Counted from the first letter of the stretch, positions 55,118-64,000 are shown. The stretch: DNA of 64,000 nucleotides from Nocardia huaxiensis (GCF_013744875.1 NZ_CP059399.1:868001-932000), one strand, 5' to 3'. Notes: generated from the letters alone by a model not told the origin. Numbers and translations: made by a program.

Positions 55118-56209
55118 CTAACCGACCCGAGTCGTGGGCCGCCGCAGCACGATGGTGGCGGCGAGCACCGGGATCAGCCCCAGCGCGCTCACCACGAGTA
55201 TGTAACCCGCTGGGATGCTGAGGATTTCGCGCACCTCGGTGCGGCGCACCACGTGCTGGAAGTCGCCTGCGGAACTGGCCGTGAAGGTGAAGTCCGAGGT
55301 GATCGCCGCGGGGGTGCGGATCGTGGTGGTCAGCTCGGTCAGATAGTTGTTGCCGTTGGCGGAGAGCCGGCGCAGATCCGCGTCCGCAGGATCGGAGATG
55401 CGCCCCGCGAAGTCGACGTCCTGCCACTGTTCGGTGCGTGCCGACCGCGATGTCGCGTCGGGATCGGAGCGCGTGACCCGCTGACCGTTCAGCACGTACA
55501 GGCGTACCGACTGGGTGCCGGTGGCGGCGCTCGACATGCGCATGGGATACACCAGGTGATCGGTGTCGAAGGTGAGCCGCACCGGATTCAATCTGCCGCG
55601 CAGGGCTTCCGAGCCGGTGAGCCGCATGGCCACGAACGACCAGCCCTCGCTGAGATACGGCTGCAGTGTGGCGATCACCTCGTCGCGCAGGGCATAGCCG
55701 TTGGCGTTCAGCCACTCTCGTACGCCACTAGAATCCCCGCCGCTGAGCGTGGTGGCTTCGAGCGGGCCGAGCCGGACCTGGTTCACCACGGTCGGCGCGC
55801 CGGTCGAGTTGGCCGCACCGCCGGGTGCGACCGCGCCATCGCCGCCGCGCCCCAGCGCGGGCGATGGCGGGAACCACCGGTAGTCCACGATCTCCCGGGG
55901 CGCGGTGATCTCGTCCAGTTCGTCGAAGGTCGCCGCACTGCCCTCGGTGACGGTGGCGGGTGCGGGTGTGGGCACGATGAGCGCCGCATTGTCGCCACTG
56001 CTCTGGAGCGACAGCCGCATGACGATGGTCTCGCGCGTGCCCTCCAGCCCCAGCAGCGCGACTTCGTCGTCCACGCTCGCCGTCTGTCCGATCGGCGGCG
56101 CGATTCCCCCGCACGCGCATGCGGAAGCGGGTGCGGCCAAACCCATTCCCCCCGCCCCGGCCACGGTGGCCACCACCGCGAGCAGGCGCGCTGTCGAACG
56201 CAACAGCAT
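55118..56209 (-). CDS. DUF2330 exported membrane-anchored protein
   Basis: A 363-residue protein with a signal peptide (LLRSTARLLAVVATVAGAGG) and then the cysteine pair ACACGG that opens DUF2330 proteins. A ~290-residue extracytoplasmic domain and a C-terminal membrane helix (AGYILVVSALGLIPVLAATIV) with a short basic tail follow. The family is found in actinobacteria and others with no known function. It is divergent from oligopeptidase B. Confidence 0.88.
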   Translation of the reverse strand: MLLRSTARLLAVVATVAGAGGMGLAAPASACACGGIAPPIGQTASVDDEVALLGLEGTRETIVMRLSLQSSGDNAALIVPTPAPATVTEGSAATFDELDEITAPREIVDYRWFPPSPALGRGGDGAVAPGGAANSTGAPTVVNQVRLGPLEATTLSGGDSSGVREWLNANGYALRDEVIATLQPYLSEGWSFVAMRLTGSEALRGRLNPVRLTFDTDHLVYPMRMSSAATGTQSVRLYVLNGQRVTRSDPDATSRSARTEQWQDVDFAGRISDPADADLRRLSANGNNYLTELTTTIRTPAAITSDFTFTASSAGDFQHVVRRTEVREILSIPAGYILVVSALGLIPVLAATIVLRRPTTRVG

Positions 56210-56252
56210 GGCGCGAGCTTACCGGAGTGAGCGCCCCACTAACGTGGAGCGC

Positions 56253-58412
56253 ATGGCTCTTGACAGTGGTAGCGCGACGACCAATCCAGGCGTGGCAGTG
56301 TCCGCGCCGATCGCCAAGAAGGTGCCGAGCGAACGCGTGCACCACGGCGATGTCTTCGTCGACGAGTACGAGTGGCTGCGGGACAAGGAGAACCCCGAGG
56401 TCATCGCCTATCTGGAGGCGGAGAACGCGTACACCGAGGCGCAGACGGGCAAGTTGGGGCCGTTGCGGGAGAAGATCTTCGACGAGATCAAGGCCCGCAC
56501 GCAGGAAACCGACCTGTCGGTTCCGACTCGCATGGGCGACTACTGGTACTACTCGCGCAGCTTCGAGGGCAAGCAGTACGGCGTGCACTGCCGCTGCCGC
56601 GTCGCCGACGCCGACGACTGGACCCCGCCCAAGCTCGAGGTGGACGCGGCCATCGAGGGCGAGCAGATCCTGCTCGACTCCAATGAACTGGCCGAGGGTC
56701 ACGATTTCTTCTCCCTCGGCGCGTTCTCCATCAGCCACGCGGGCGACCTGCTGGCCTACTCCGTCGACACCGTCGGCGACGAGCGCTACATGCTGCGCTT
56801 CAAGAACCTGGAGACCGGCGAGATCCTCGCCGACGAGATTCCGGGCACCGCGCCCGGCGCGACCTGGTCCCTCGATGGGACGCACGTCTTCTATCAGACC
56901 GTCGACGAGTCCTGGCGGCCCGACACCGTGTGGCGGCATCGCCTCGGCACCGCACAGGCCGCCGATGTGAAGGTCTTCCACGAGCCGGACGAGCGCTACT
57001 GGGTGAGCATCGGCGCGACCCGCTCCGAGAAGTACCTGGTGGTCTGGGTCGGCTCCAAGATCACCAGCGAGGGCTGGATCCTCGAATCCGACAATCCCGA
57101 GGGCGAATTCCGGGTGCTCATCCCGCGCCGCGAGGGCGTCGAGTACTCGGCCGAGCACGCCGTCATCGGCGGCGAGGACAAGCTGCTCATCATGCACAAC
57201 GATGTGATCGACGGGCGGAAGGCGGAGAACTTCGTGCTCGCCGAGGCCCCGGTCGCCGATCCGTCGAATATGCGCATCCTCATCGGCCACCGCGACGATG
57301 TGCGCCTCGAGGATGTCGACGCCTTCTCCGACAAGCTGGTGCTCAGCTACCGCAAGGAGGCGCTGCCGCGAGTCGCGGTGTGGCCCTTGACCGCCGACGG
57401 TTACGGCGAGCTGAAAGAGATCGATTTCGATCTCGCGCTCTTCTCCGCCGGTCTCGGCTCCAACCCGGAGTGGGAGCAGCCGACCCTGCGCATGGGCGTC
57501 ACCTCCTTCATCACCCCGATGCGGGTGTACGACTACGTGCCCGGCACGGGTGAGCTGCTGCTGCGCAAGGAACAGCCGGTGCTCGGCGGCTACAATCCCG
57601 ACGAGTATGTGCAGCAACGCGATTGGGCCGTGGCCGCCGACGGCACCCGTGTCCCGATCTCCCTGGTGGTGCGCCGCGACGCCCCCGCCGGCCCGAAGCC
57701 GTTGCTGCTCTACGGTTACGGCTCCTACGAGGCCAGCATCGACCCCGGCTTCTCGGTGGCGCGGCTGTCCCTGCTCGACCGGGGCATGGTCTTCGCGGTC
57801 GCGCACGTGCGCGGCGGCGGCGAGATGGGCCGCCTCTGGTACGAGCACGGCAAGACCCTCACCAAGAAGAACACCTTCACCGACTTCGTCTCCTGCGCAA
57901 GGCATCTCATCGATTCCGGCGTCACCGCCGCGGACCGCATGGTCGCCGATGGCGGCAGCGCGGGCGGCCTGCTGGTGGGCGCGGTGGCCAACCTCGCGCC
58001 GGAGTCCTTCGCGGGCATCCTCGCCAACGTCCCCTTCGTCGACCCCCTGACCTCCATCCTCGACCCCTCGCTCCCGCTCACCGTCATCGAGTGGGACGAG
58101 TGGGGAAACCCGTTGGAGGACAAGGAAGTCTACGACTACATGAAGTCCTACTCGCCGTACGAGAACGTCGAGGCCAAGGACTACCCGGCCATTCTCGCCA
58201 TCACCAGCCTCAACGACACCCGCGTGCTGTACGTGGAACCGGCCAAGTGGGTCGCGAAACTGCGCGCCACCAAGACCGGCCACGCTCCGCTGCTGTTGAA
58301 GACGGAGATGAGCGCCGGTCACGGTGGCGTCAGCGGCCGCTACGAGAAGTGGAAGGAAGTCGCCTTCGAATTCGCCTGGGTGCTGGACACTGTGGGCCTG
58401 GCCGACCGCTGA
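56253..58412 (+). CDS. ptrB: Oligopeptidase B (S9 family)
   Basis: A 719-residue prolyl-oligopeptidase-family serine peptidase. The beta-propeller covers residues ~80-420. The C-terminal hydrolase has Ser569 in GGSAGG and His690 in SAGHGG, and HVRGGGEMGRLWYEHG and SYGSYE-like loops fit oligopeptidase B, which cleaves short peptides after basic residues. M. tuberculosis carries ptrBa/ptrBb near purB and purC. ATG 56253 is chosen. It ends 4 nt from the convergent antiporter gene. Confidence 0.92.
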   Translation: MALDSGSATTNPGVAVSAPIAKKVPSERVHHGDVFVDEYEWLRDKENPEVIAYLEAENAYTEAQTGKLGPLREKIFDEIKARTQETDLSVPTRMGDYWYYSRSFEGKQYGVHCRCRVADADDWTPPKLEVDAAIEGEQILLDSNELAEGHDFFSLGAFSISHAGDLLAYSVDTVGDERYMLRFKNLETGEILADEIPGTAPGATWSLDGTHVFYQTVDESWRPDTVWRHRLGTAQAADVKVFHEPDERYWVSIGATRSEKYLVVWVGSKITSEGWILESDNPEGEFRVLIPRREGVEYSAEHAVIGGEDKLLIMHNDVIDGRKAENFVLAEAPVADPSNMRILIGHRDDVRLEDVDAFSDKLVLSYRKEALPRVAVWPLTADGYGELKEIDFDLALFSAGLGSNPEWEQPTLRMGVTSFITPMRVYDYVPGTGELLLRKEQPVLGGYNPDEYVQQRDWAVAADGTRVPISLVVRRDAPAGPKPLLLYGYGSYEASIDPGFSVARLSLLDRGMVFAVAHVRGGGEMGRLWYEHGKTLTKKNTFTDFVSCARHLIDSGVTAADRMVADGGSAGGLLVGAVANLAPESFAGILANVPFVDPLTSILDPSLPLTVIEWDEWGNPLEDKEVYDYMKSYSPYENVEAKDYPAILAITSLNDTRVLYVEPAKWVAKLRATKTGHAPLLLKTEMSAGHGGVSGRYEKWKEVAFEFAWVLDTVGLADR

Positions 58413-58426
58413 CCGGCTAGCCGGTC
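58411..58426. other. 16-bp palindrome across two convergent stop codons
   Basis: GACCGGCTAGCCGGTC is perfectly symmetric and contains most of the ptrB stop (TGA 58410-58412) and the whole antiporter stop (CTA 58417-58419 on this strand). As RNA it could form only a short hairpin. Confidence 0.6.
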
Positions 58427-59937
58427 TTCAGGTGTGAGGTGTCGGCGCTCGGACCGAGCGCCTTCGCCTTCACCTCGTCCGGCGGGACCCAGGACGGCTT
58501 CTTCATGCGCTCGATGATCAACGGCACCGCGCTGAACACGATCGCCCCGCCCGCCACCAGGGCGATGTAGGTGCCGGGGCTGCCGATGGGCAGCTGCGAC
58601 GGTGGCACGAACGCCAGGATGAAGGCGAAAGCCACCGAGAGGAAACCGATTCCGGCGAAGATCCACATGCCCAGGGTGCCGCCCGGAATCTTGAAGGCGC
58701 GGGGGAGGTCCGGCTGGGTGTAGCGCAGCCGGATGGCGGCGGCGTACATGAACATGTAGATGATCAGGTACAGGCTCACCGCCATGGCGGAGATGAGGAA
58801 GAACGCCGAGCTGACATCGTCCATGAACAGGTAGATCGAGGACAGCGCGGTGACGATGACGCCCTGGATGATCAGGATATTCACCTGCACGCCACGGTTG
58901 TTCACCTTTTGCAGCACCGGCGGGAGCATGCCGTCGTGTGCGGTGGCCAGGACGCCGCGGCTGGGGCCCATGATCCAGGCGAGTACACCCGCCAATGCGC
59001 CGTAGGCGATGAGCGCCGACAGGATGCGCACCGGCCAGCTGGTGTGGATCATCTCGTCGAAACCGAGCGTGAAGGCGTCGAAAACGCCTGTGTTCAAATC
59101 GATTTTGTCGTAGGGGACGATGCCCGCCACGGCGAGCGCGCCGAGGGTGAAGATGCCGAAGGCCACGGCCGCCGCGATCATGATGGCGGCGGGGTAGCCC
59201 TTGGCCGGATTCTTCAGTTCGGTGGAATGCACGCCCTGCGATTCCACGCCCGCGAAGTTCAGCAGGATGCCCGCGAGGAAGGCCAGGCCGGAAAGCCCTG
59301 CGAGATAAGGGAAGAAGCGCGGTGAGTCGTGGCCGCTGTGGTCGACGGTGACGGCCGGATCGGTGGTGTGCTCCCAGCCGATGGAATGCCCGGTGGACAG
59401 CCACCAGAGGAAGACCAGCACCAGGATGATGCCGGGCAGCGCGGTGCCGAGCAGGAATCCGGCGCGGGTCACCTTCAGCGCGAACTGGTTGCTCACGAAC
59501 GCCACCGCCGTGCACAGCCAGAAGGCGACGATGGCGAAAACGCCTACGTAGACATGGTTCTGGGCGATGTCGGGGCGGTCGAAGGCGAAGGCCACGCCCG
59601 CGGCGGCGAAGCTCATGCCGGTCGGGTAGAAGACGATCACCTGGATCCAGGACAGGAAGATGATCCAGAAGCCCACGGGCTTGCCGAAAGCCCCGCTGAT
59701 CCACGCGTAGAGGCCACCGGCCTTGTCGGCGTACATGCTTCCCAGTTCGGCCGCGACGAGCCCGGCGGGAATCAGGAACAGCACGGTCGAGAAGCCGATG
59801 TAGAAGAACATCGTCATCTCTTCCTTGGCCATCATGGGCAGCCCGCGCAGCGAGGTGACGATCGAGGCGGCGGTGGTGAATCCGAGCGCCGAGACGCTCA
59901 GGTACTTGGTGGCGGTCCGCGCCGTCGTGGCTGTCAC
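58417..59937 (-). CDS. APC-family amino-acid antiporter next to gadB (GadC-like)
   Basis: A 506-residue APC-superfamily transporter with ~12 membrane helices. N-terminal TTAASIVTSLRGLPMMAKEE recalls the substrate-binding start of glutamate:GABA exchangers, and the C-terminal tail is soluble. It likely exchanges external glutamate for GABA made by GadB. GTG 59937 overlaps the gadB stop (GTGA), so translation is coupled. A longer open frame continuing into gadB antisense codons is artefactual. Confidence 0.88.
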   Translation of the reverse strand: MTATTARTATKYLSVSALGFTTAASIVTSLRGLPMMAKEEMTMFFYIGFSTVLFLIPAGLVAAELGSMYADKAGGLYAWISGAFGKPVGFWIIFLSWIQVIVFYPTGMSFAAAGVAFAFDRPDIAQNHVYVGVFAIVAFWLCTAVAFVSNQFALKVTRAGFLLGTALPGIILVLVFLWWLSTGHSIGWEHTTDPAVTVDHSGHDSPRFFPYLAGLSGLAFLAGILLNFAGVESQGVHSTELKNPAKGYPAAIMIAAAVAFGIFTLGALAVAGIVPYDKIDLNTGVFDAFTLGFDEMIHTSWPVRILSALIAYGALAGVLAWIMGPSRGVLATAHDGMLPPVLQKVNNRGVQVNILIIQGVIVTALSSIYLFMDDVSSAFFLISAMAVSLYLIIYMFMYAAAIRLRYTQPDLPRAFKIPGGTLGMWIFAGIGFLSVAFAFILAFVPPSQLPIGSPGTYIALVAGGAIVFSAVPLIIERMKKPSWVPPDEVKAKALGPSADTSHLKTG

Positions 59938-61361
59938 GACTTCGCCTTGCCCGCAGCGGCTTTCACCCTCGCCACGATCTCCTCGTGCGAGACGGCCGGG
60001 GTGGCGTTGTGGGTGAAGCCGCCCGCGTCCTCGCGGGTGAGCGAGGTCTGCATGGGATGCGCATCCAGTTGCCGCAGACCGCGTTTCACGTCGTCGAGCA
60101 GCAGATCGGCCTGGTCCAGGGTGAATCCGTGTCGCAGTACCGCGCGCATGATGGTCTCGTTGTCGCGGTCGGCGGGCAGCGGATAGGCGGCGATGAGCCA
60201 GCCGCGGGTGCGCAGCCGGTCGGACAGGTCGTAGAGGTTGAAGTTCTGGTCGCCGTTCAGCCGCCACGACACGGCGGTGATGCCCTTGTCCGGGTCGGCG
60301 GCGTGGATGAGGTCGAACGGGCCGATGTCGGTGAGGCCCTTGGCCAGGTGCTGGCCGGCCGCGTAGATGGCCGATTGCACGCGCCGGTATCCGGTGCGCC
60401 CGAGCCGGATGAAGTCGTAGTACTGGGTGATGGCCTGTCCGCCCGGCCGGGAGAAGTTCAGATTGAAGGTGGGCATATTGCCGCCGAGGTAGTCGACATT
60501 GAAGACGAGTTCCTCGGGCAGGTCCTCGGCGCTGCGCCAGATGGCCCACCCTGCGCCGAGCGGGGCCAGCCCGGTCTTGTGCCCGGAGGCGTTGATGGAT
60601 TTCACGCGCGGCAGCCGGAAGTCCCACACGATGTCGGGCGCGGTGAACGGTGCGAGGAAGCCGCCGCTGGCCGCGTCCACGTGAATCGGGATGTCGAGTC
60701 CCGTTTTCGCCTGAATGTCGTCGAGCGCCCGGCTGATGCCCTGCACGTCCTCGAACAGTCCGGTGAAGGTCTGCCCGAAGGTCGGCACCACCATGATGGT
60801 GTTCTCGTCGACATGCGCCGCGATGTCGTCGGGGTGCATGGTGAAGTGGTTGCCGCGCAAGGGAATCTGGCGGATCTCGACATCGAAGTAGCGGGCGAAC
60901 TTCTCCCAGCACACCTGCACCGGCCCGCACACGAAGTTGGGGAGGCCGCGCCCGCCGCGCTTGCGCCAGCGGAATTTGGCGGCCAGTCCGCCCAGCATGG
61001 CGGCCTCGCTGGAGCCGGTGGTGGAGGTGCCGAGGGTGCTCATCGGGTCGGGGGAGTGCCACAGGTCGGCGAGCATGTGCACGCAGCGCTGTTCGAGTTC
61101 GGCGGTCTGCGGGTATTCGTCCTTGTCGACGATGTTCTTGTCCAGGCTCTCGTCCATGAGCCGCCGGGCCTGGTCGTCGACCCAGGTGGTGCAGAAGGTC
61201 GCGAGGTTCATCCGGGCGACGCCGTCGAGCAGCAGTTCGTCGTGGACGATCTGATAGGCGACCTGGGGGTAGATCTCCCGTTCCGGGAAACCGCCGCGTG
61301 GGGCCGGGCGTTTGATGCCGGGCATGGCGAACAGGTCGTCGGGTTCCTGAGTGGTGGTCAT
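59934..61361 (-). CDS. gadB: Glutamate decarboxylase GadB
   Basis: A 475-residue PLP-dependent group II decarboxylase. The motif INASGHKTGLAPLG carries the PLP lysine (Lys262), and GTSTTGSSEAAMLGGLAAK and PIHVDAASGGF are also diagnostic. It converts glutamate to GABA, consuming one proton, and in E. coli gives acid resistance with GadC. ATG 61361 follows GGAGG. It is first gene of a two-gene operon with the antiporter and is divergent from glutaminase across 132 nt. Confidence 0.95.
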   Translation of the reverse strand: MTTTQEPDDLFAMPGIKRPAPRGGFPEREIYPQVAYQIVHDELLLDGVARMNLATFCTTWVDDQARRLMDESLDKNIVDKDEYPQTAELEQRCVHMLADLWHSPDPMSTLGTSTTGSSEAAMLGGLAAKFRWRKRGGRGLPNFVCGPVQVCWEKFARYFDVEIRQIPLRGNHFTMHPDDIAAHVDENTIMVVPTFGQTFTGLFEDVQGISRALDDIQAKTGLDIPIHVDAASGGFLAPFTAPDIVWDFRLPRVKSINASGHKTGLAPLGAGWAIWRSAEDLPEELVFNVDYLGGNMPTFNLNFSRPGGQAITQYYDFIRLGRTGYRRVQSAIYAAGQHLAKGLTDIGPFDLIHAADPDKGITAVSWRLNGDQNFNLYDLSDRLRTRGWLIAAYPLPADRDNETIMRAVLRHGFTLDQADLLLDDVKRGLRQLDAHPMQTSLTREDAGGFTHNATPAVSHEEIVARVKAAAGKAKS

Positions 61362-61493
61362 CGGGCCTCCGTCGCACGGTCGAGCCGGGTGTTTGCCATC
61401 GAAGTGCACCAGTCCCGAGACTCATCGAAACCGGTTGAGCAAGTATTCGTTTCGTAATCAGAAGATAGTTGCTGAACGGTTACTATTTCGACT
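61362..61493. promoter_or_regulatory. Shared divergent promoter region of gadB and glsA
   Basis: 132 nt between divergent genes, clearly richer in A/T near the middle (AGTATTCGTTTCGTAATCAG, 61441-61460; ATAGTTGC, TTACTATTTCG). It must contain both promoters, and common regulation is plausible. I see no recognised operator. Confidence 0.55.
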
Positions 61494-62405
61494 ATGGACT
61501 ATCCGCATGTCGTCGACCAGGTGATGTCCGCAGTACGGCCGCACATTGGCGAGGGCGCGGTCGCCGATTACATTCCCGGCCTCGCGAAGGTCGATCCCAA
61601 GCAGTTCGGTTTCGCCGTCGCGACCGCGGACGGGCAGCTCTACACCGGCGGTGACGTGCACGTTCCCTTTGCCATCGAATCCATTTCCAAGGCGTTCGCG
61701 CTTGCGCTGGTGCTGGGTCGCAAGGACGCCGACGTCTGGAAGCGGGTGCGCCGCGAACCGTCCGGCATGGCCTTCAACGACCTGATCGAGCTTCAGCTGG
61801 AGAACGGCATTCCCCGCAATCCGTACATCAATGCGGGGGCCATCGTGGTCGCGGACGAATTGCTGGCCGATACCGGCGATGCCGTGGCCGCCCTGCGCGA
61901 CTTCTTCCGCGCCGAGACCGGCAATCCCGCCCTCGACGTCGACAGCGTGATCGCCGAATCGGAGCTGCGCTCCGGCGACCGCAATCGCGCCATCTCCTAT
62001 CTCATGGCCAGCTTCGGCAATATGCGCAACACCGTGGAACTGGCCCTGGACCACTACTTCCGGCAGTGCTCGTTCAGCATCACCTGCGCCGAACTGGCCA
62101 AGGCCGGACTCGTCATCGCCCGGCACGGCCTGCGCGCCGACGGCAGCCGCCTGCTGAGCGAGGACGACGCCCGGCACATCACCGGGCTCATGACCATGTG
62201 CGGAACCTACGACGGCGCAGGCGAATACGCGTATCGCGTCGGCCTGCCCACCAAGAGCGGGGTCGGCGGCGGACTGCTCGCCGTGGTGCCCGGCGTCTGC
62301 TCGGTCGCCGCCTGGGGACCGGGGCTGGATGCCAAGGGCAACTCGGTCTCCGGCGGCATCGCGCTCGAAACATTTTCCCGGACAGGCGGTTTCTCGGTCT
62401 TCTGA
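61494..62405 (+). CDS. glsA: Glutaminase GlsA
   Basis: A 303-residue serine-dependent beta-lactamase-like glutaminase with the catalytic SxxK (Ser63-Ile-Ser-Lys66 in PFAIESISKAF), NPYINAGAI and SGVGGGLLAVVPG. It hydrolyses glutamine to glutamate and ammonia. In E. coli, YbaS glutaminase plus GadC supports acid resistance because the ammonia takes up protons. Here it is divergent from gadB and leads an operon with a second exchanger. ATG 61494 is chosen. Confidence 0.94.
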   Translation: MDYPHVVDQVMSAVRPHIGEGAVADYIPGLAKVDPKQFGFAVATADGQLYTGGDVHVPFAIESISKAFALALVLGRKDADVWKRVRREPSGMAFNDLIELQLENGIPRNPYINAGAIVVADELLADTGDAVAALRDFFRAETGNPALDVDSVIAESELRSGDRNRAISYLMASFGNMRNTVELALDHYFRQCSFSITCAELAKAGLVIARHGLRADGSRLLSEDDARHITGLMTMCGTYDGAGEYAYRVGLPTKSGVGGGLLAVVPGVCSVAAWGPGLDAKGNSVSGGIALETFSRTGGFSVF

Positions 62406-62446
62406 CCTGTCGTTCTCGTGTTCACAACGGACGGAAGGGAACAACC

Positions 62447-63880
62447 ATGGCGCACGCGGCGACCAAATCCGCGAAACCGGCTGTGGCCACCTCGTACATC
62501 TCCTGGATCACGCTGGCCTTCATGACCACCAGTTCGGTGGCCAGCCTGCGGTCCGCGCCGACCATGGCCGTGTACGGCCTGGCCTGCATCTTCCTGTACC
62601 TGTTGCCCGCCATCGTGTTTCTGCTGCCGACCAGCTTCGTGGCGGCCGAACTGGCCTCGGGCTGGGCGGGCGGCGTCTACAAGTGGGTGGGGGAGGGGCT
62701 GTCGCAGCCGCTGGGCTTCCTGGCGGTGTGGTGCCAGTTCGCCATGACGATCTTCTACTACCCGACGCTCCTGGCTTATGTGGCAAGCACTTTCGCCTAC
62801 ATCATCCATCCGTCGCTGGCCTCCAACGGCGTGTACGTCGCGATCGTCATCATCACCATCTACTGGGCGGGCGTGTTCATCTCCTCGCAGGGCACCAAAA
62901 CCGTTGCGGGACTGTCGAGTATGGGACTGGTCATCGGCACCCTGATTCCGGGCACGCTGCTGGTCATCCTCGGCCTGGTGTTCCTGGCACAGGGCAACGA
63001 GACCGCCGCGCCCATGGACGCCGGGCATCTGCTGCCCGCCTGGACCGGACTGGCCAGCCTGGTGCTCATCGTCAACAACTTCATGTCCTTCGCGGGCATG
63101 GAGATGAACGCCGTGCACGTGTCCTCGCTGAAGAATCCGGGCAAGGAGTACCCGAAGGCCATGGCCGTGGCCGTGCTGCTGGTGCTGGCCATCTTCATCA
63201 TTCCGGCGGTGGTGATCAGCTGGGTGGTGCCGGCCGGCAGCCTGAGCCTGACCGCGGGCGTCATGCAGGCTTTCGACGGCTTCTTCAACCACTTCGGCAT
63301 CGGCTTCCTGACCCCGGTGCTCGGCATCATGCTGGTGGCGGCGGCGCTGGGCGGAATGCTCACCTGGCTGGCCGGACCGTCCAAGGGACTGCTGCTCATC
63401 GGCCGCCAGGAGGGCTATCTGCCGCCGATCCTGACCAAAGTGAACAAGCACGGCGTGCAGCAGAACATGCTGGTCGCACAGGGCATCTTCACCATGGTGC
63501 TGGCGCTGCTCTATGCCTTCATCCCGAATGTGTCCAGCGCGTACTGGATTCTGTCGGTGATCACCACGCAGGTGTATCTGATCATGTACGTGCTCATGTT
63601 CGCGGCGGCCTGGCAGCTGCGGCGCAAGCAGCCCGACCATCCGCGCGGCTACCGCGCGCCCATACTGGGCGTGCTGTGCGTGGTCGGCACGCTGTCGTCC
63701 ATCGCGGCGTTCGTCATCGGGTTCGTCCCGCCGTCGCAGTACAGCAGTGACAATCCGGTGGTGTACGTCGGCATCATCGCTCTCGGCCTGGGCGTGGTGG
63801 GCCTGCTGATCCCGTATCTGTTCCTGCGTTTCGCCAAGCCGAGCTGGAAGACCGAGGTTCCCGAGGAGGCGCTGTCATGA
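62447..63880 (+). CDS. APC-family amino-acid exchanger next to glutaminase (GadC-like)
   Basis: A 477-residue transporter with ~12 helices, paralogous to the one beside gadB: TTSSVASLRSAPTMAVYGL at the N terminus, NAVHVSSLKNPGKEYPKAM and TWLAGPSKGLLLIGRQEGYL. It lies 41 nt after glsA, so glutamine or glutamate exchange is likely. ATG 62447 follows GGAAGGGA. Its stop overlaps the next start by 4 nt. Confidence 0.88.
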   Translation: MAHAATKSAKPAVATSYISWITLAFMTTSSVASLRSAPTMAVYGLACIFLYLLPAIVFLLPTSFVAAELASGWAGGVYKWVGEGLSQPLGFLAVWCQFAMTIFYYPTLLAYVASTFAYIIHPSLASNGVYVAIVIITIYWAGVFISSQGTKTVAGLSSMGLVIGTLIPGTLLVILGLVFLAQGNETAAPMDAGHLLPAWTGLASLVLIVNNFMSFAGMEMNAVHVSSLKNPGKEYPKAMAVAVLLVLAIFIIPAVVISWVVPAGSLSLTAGVMQAFDGFFNHFGIGFLTPVLGIMLVAAALGGMLTWLAGPSKGLLLIGRQEGYLPPILTKVNKHGVQQNMLVAQGIFTMVLALLYAFIPNVSSAYWILSVITTQVYLIMYVLMFAAAWQLRRKQPDHPRGYRAPILGVLCVVGTLSSIAAFVIGFVPPSQYSSDNPVVYVGIIALGLGVVGLLIPYLFLRFAKPSWKTEVPEEALS

Positions 63881-64000
63881 CCGGTCTGGAATCGGCGCAG
63901 CAGACCCGCAACCGCCGCAGGATCAATATCGTCGCGGCGCTGGTGCTGGTCGCTCTCGCCATTGTGGGAGCAATCCTGTTCAAGCAGAACAAGAATGACG
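63877..64000 (+). CDS. Membrane-anchored protein, N-terminal part (cut by window end)
   Basis: Only 41 residues are visible: a polar start (MTGLESAQQTRNRRR), one hydrophobic helix (INIVAALVLVALAIVGAILF), then KQNKND. ATG 63877 overlaps the exchanger stop (ATGA), so it belongs to the glsA operon. The rest lies outside the window and I do not recognise the family. Confidence 0.6.
   Translation, partial: MTGLESAQQTRNRRRINIVAALVLVALAIVGAILFKQNKND

Noticed and set aside
54852..55121. Plus-strand 89-codon open frame upstream of the DUF2330 gene end
   Set aside because: No recognisable domain, weak start context and no positional conservation that I can claim. Kept only as part of the non-coding entry.
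55728..58322. Long minus-strand open frame (864 codons) opposite oligopeptidase B
   Set aside because: It is a GC-driven shadow of ptrB. The translation is rich in Arg, His, Gly and Val with no family motifs, while the opposite strand has a complete enzyme with catalytic residues.
59937..61425. Extension of the minus-strand antiporter frame through the gadB region, giving a ~1000-residue protein
   Set aside because: The added part is a shifted-frame reading of gadB. The GTGA overlap at 59934-59937 marks the real start.

Overview
The window is GC-rich actinobacterial DNA. It encodes a complete mce4 steroid importer, KstR-type operators, an IdeR-type iron box, PhoPR and a mycolyltransferase-like esterase. 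Together these point to a mycolic-acid-containing member of the Mycobacteriales. A Nocardia or close relative fits best, but this is inferred from gene content and order, and no marker gene here proves the genus. I see no phage, insertion sequence, CRISPR array or rRNA. There is one tRNA gene, for threonine.

Region by region. (1) 1-2950: the end of a Pro/Ala-rich membrane protein, an ImmA/IrrE-type metalloprotease, a seven-helix MAB_1171c-type membrane protein and, convergent to them, an EspR-like HTH protein. (2) 3317-12789: a cholesterol side-chain block in an order close to M. tuberculosis Rv3515c-Rv3523 and Rv3545c-Rv3546. It holds fadA5, cyp125, a ketosteroid-isomerase-like gene, ltp3, ltp4, a DUF35 protein, an F420-type oxidoreductase and fadD19. 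(3) 12961-19203: an interruption without KstR boxes, with an ECF sigma factor, a LuxR-type regulator, a second FadD19-like ligase, a VOC protein, a glycosyltransferase and a mycothiol-dependent-enzyme-family protein. (4) 19296-33448: fadE27, fadE26, fdxD, hsd4A and the mce4 operon (yrbE4AB, mce4A-F, two Mce-associated genes). (5) 33537-38804: an SDR and an iron-siderophore ABC importer behind an IdeR-type box. (6) 38909-42279: otsA with a small partner gene, an alpha/beta hydrolase, an orphan mbtH gene and tRNA-Thr. (7) 42290-58412: housekeeping and regulation, with an FAD monooxygenase, phoPR, two HIT proteins, purD, an M23 peptidase, an aminotransferase, a TetR regulator, purB, a mycolyltransferase-like esterase, DUF397 and DUF2330 proteins and oligopeptidase B. 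(8) 58417-64000: a glutamate decarboxylase/glutaminase cluster with two amino-acid exchangers.

How the genes work together. Mce4 is expected to import sterol. CYP125 oxidises the side-chain terminus and FadD19 makes the CoA ester. FadE26/FadE27, Hsd4A, FadA5 and the Ltp/DUF35 proteins shorten the chain. Seven sites matching or nearly matching the KstR operator lie before these genes, several within about 10 nt of the start codon. The iron importer and the MbtH protein suggest siderophore use, with the synthetase presumably elsewhere. The gad/gls cluster could convert glutamine to glutamate and GABA, consuming protons.

An inverted element of 73-89 bp with two 30-bp arms occurs three times (6064, 38811, 52898), always directly after genes.
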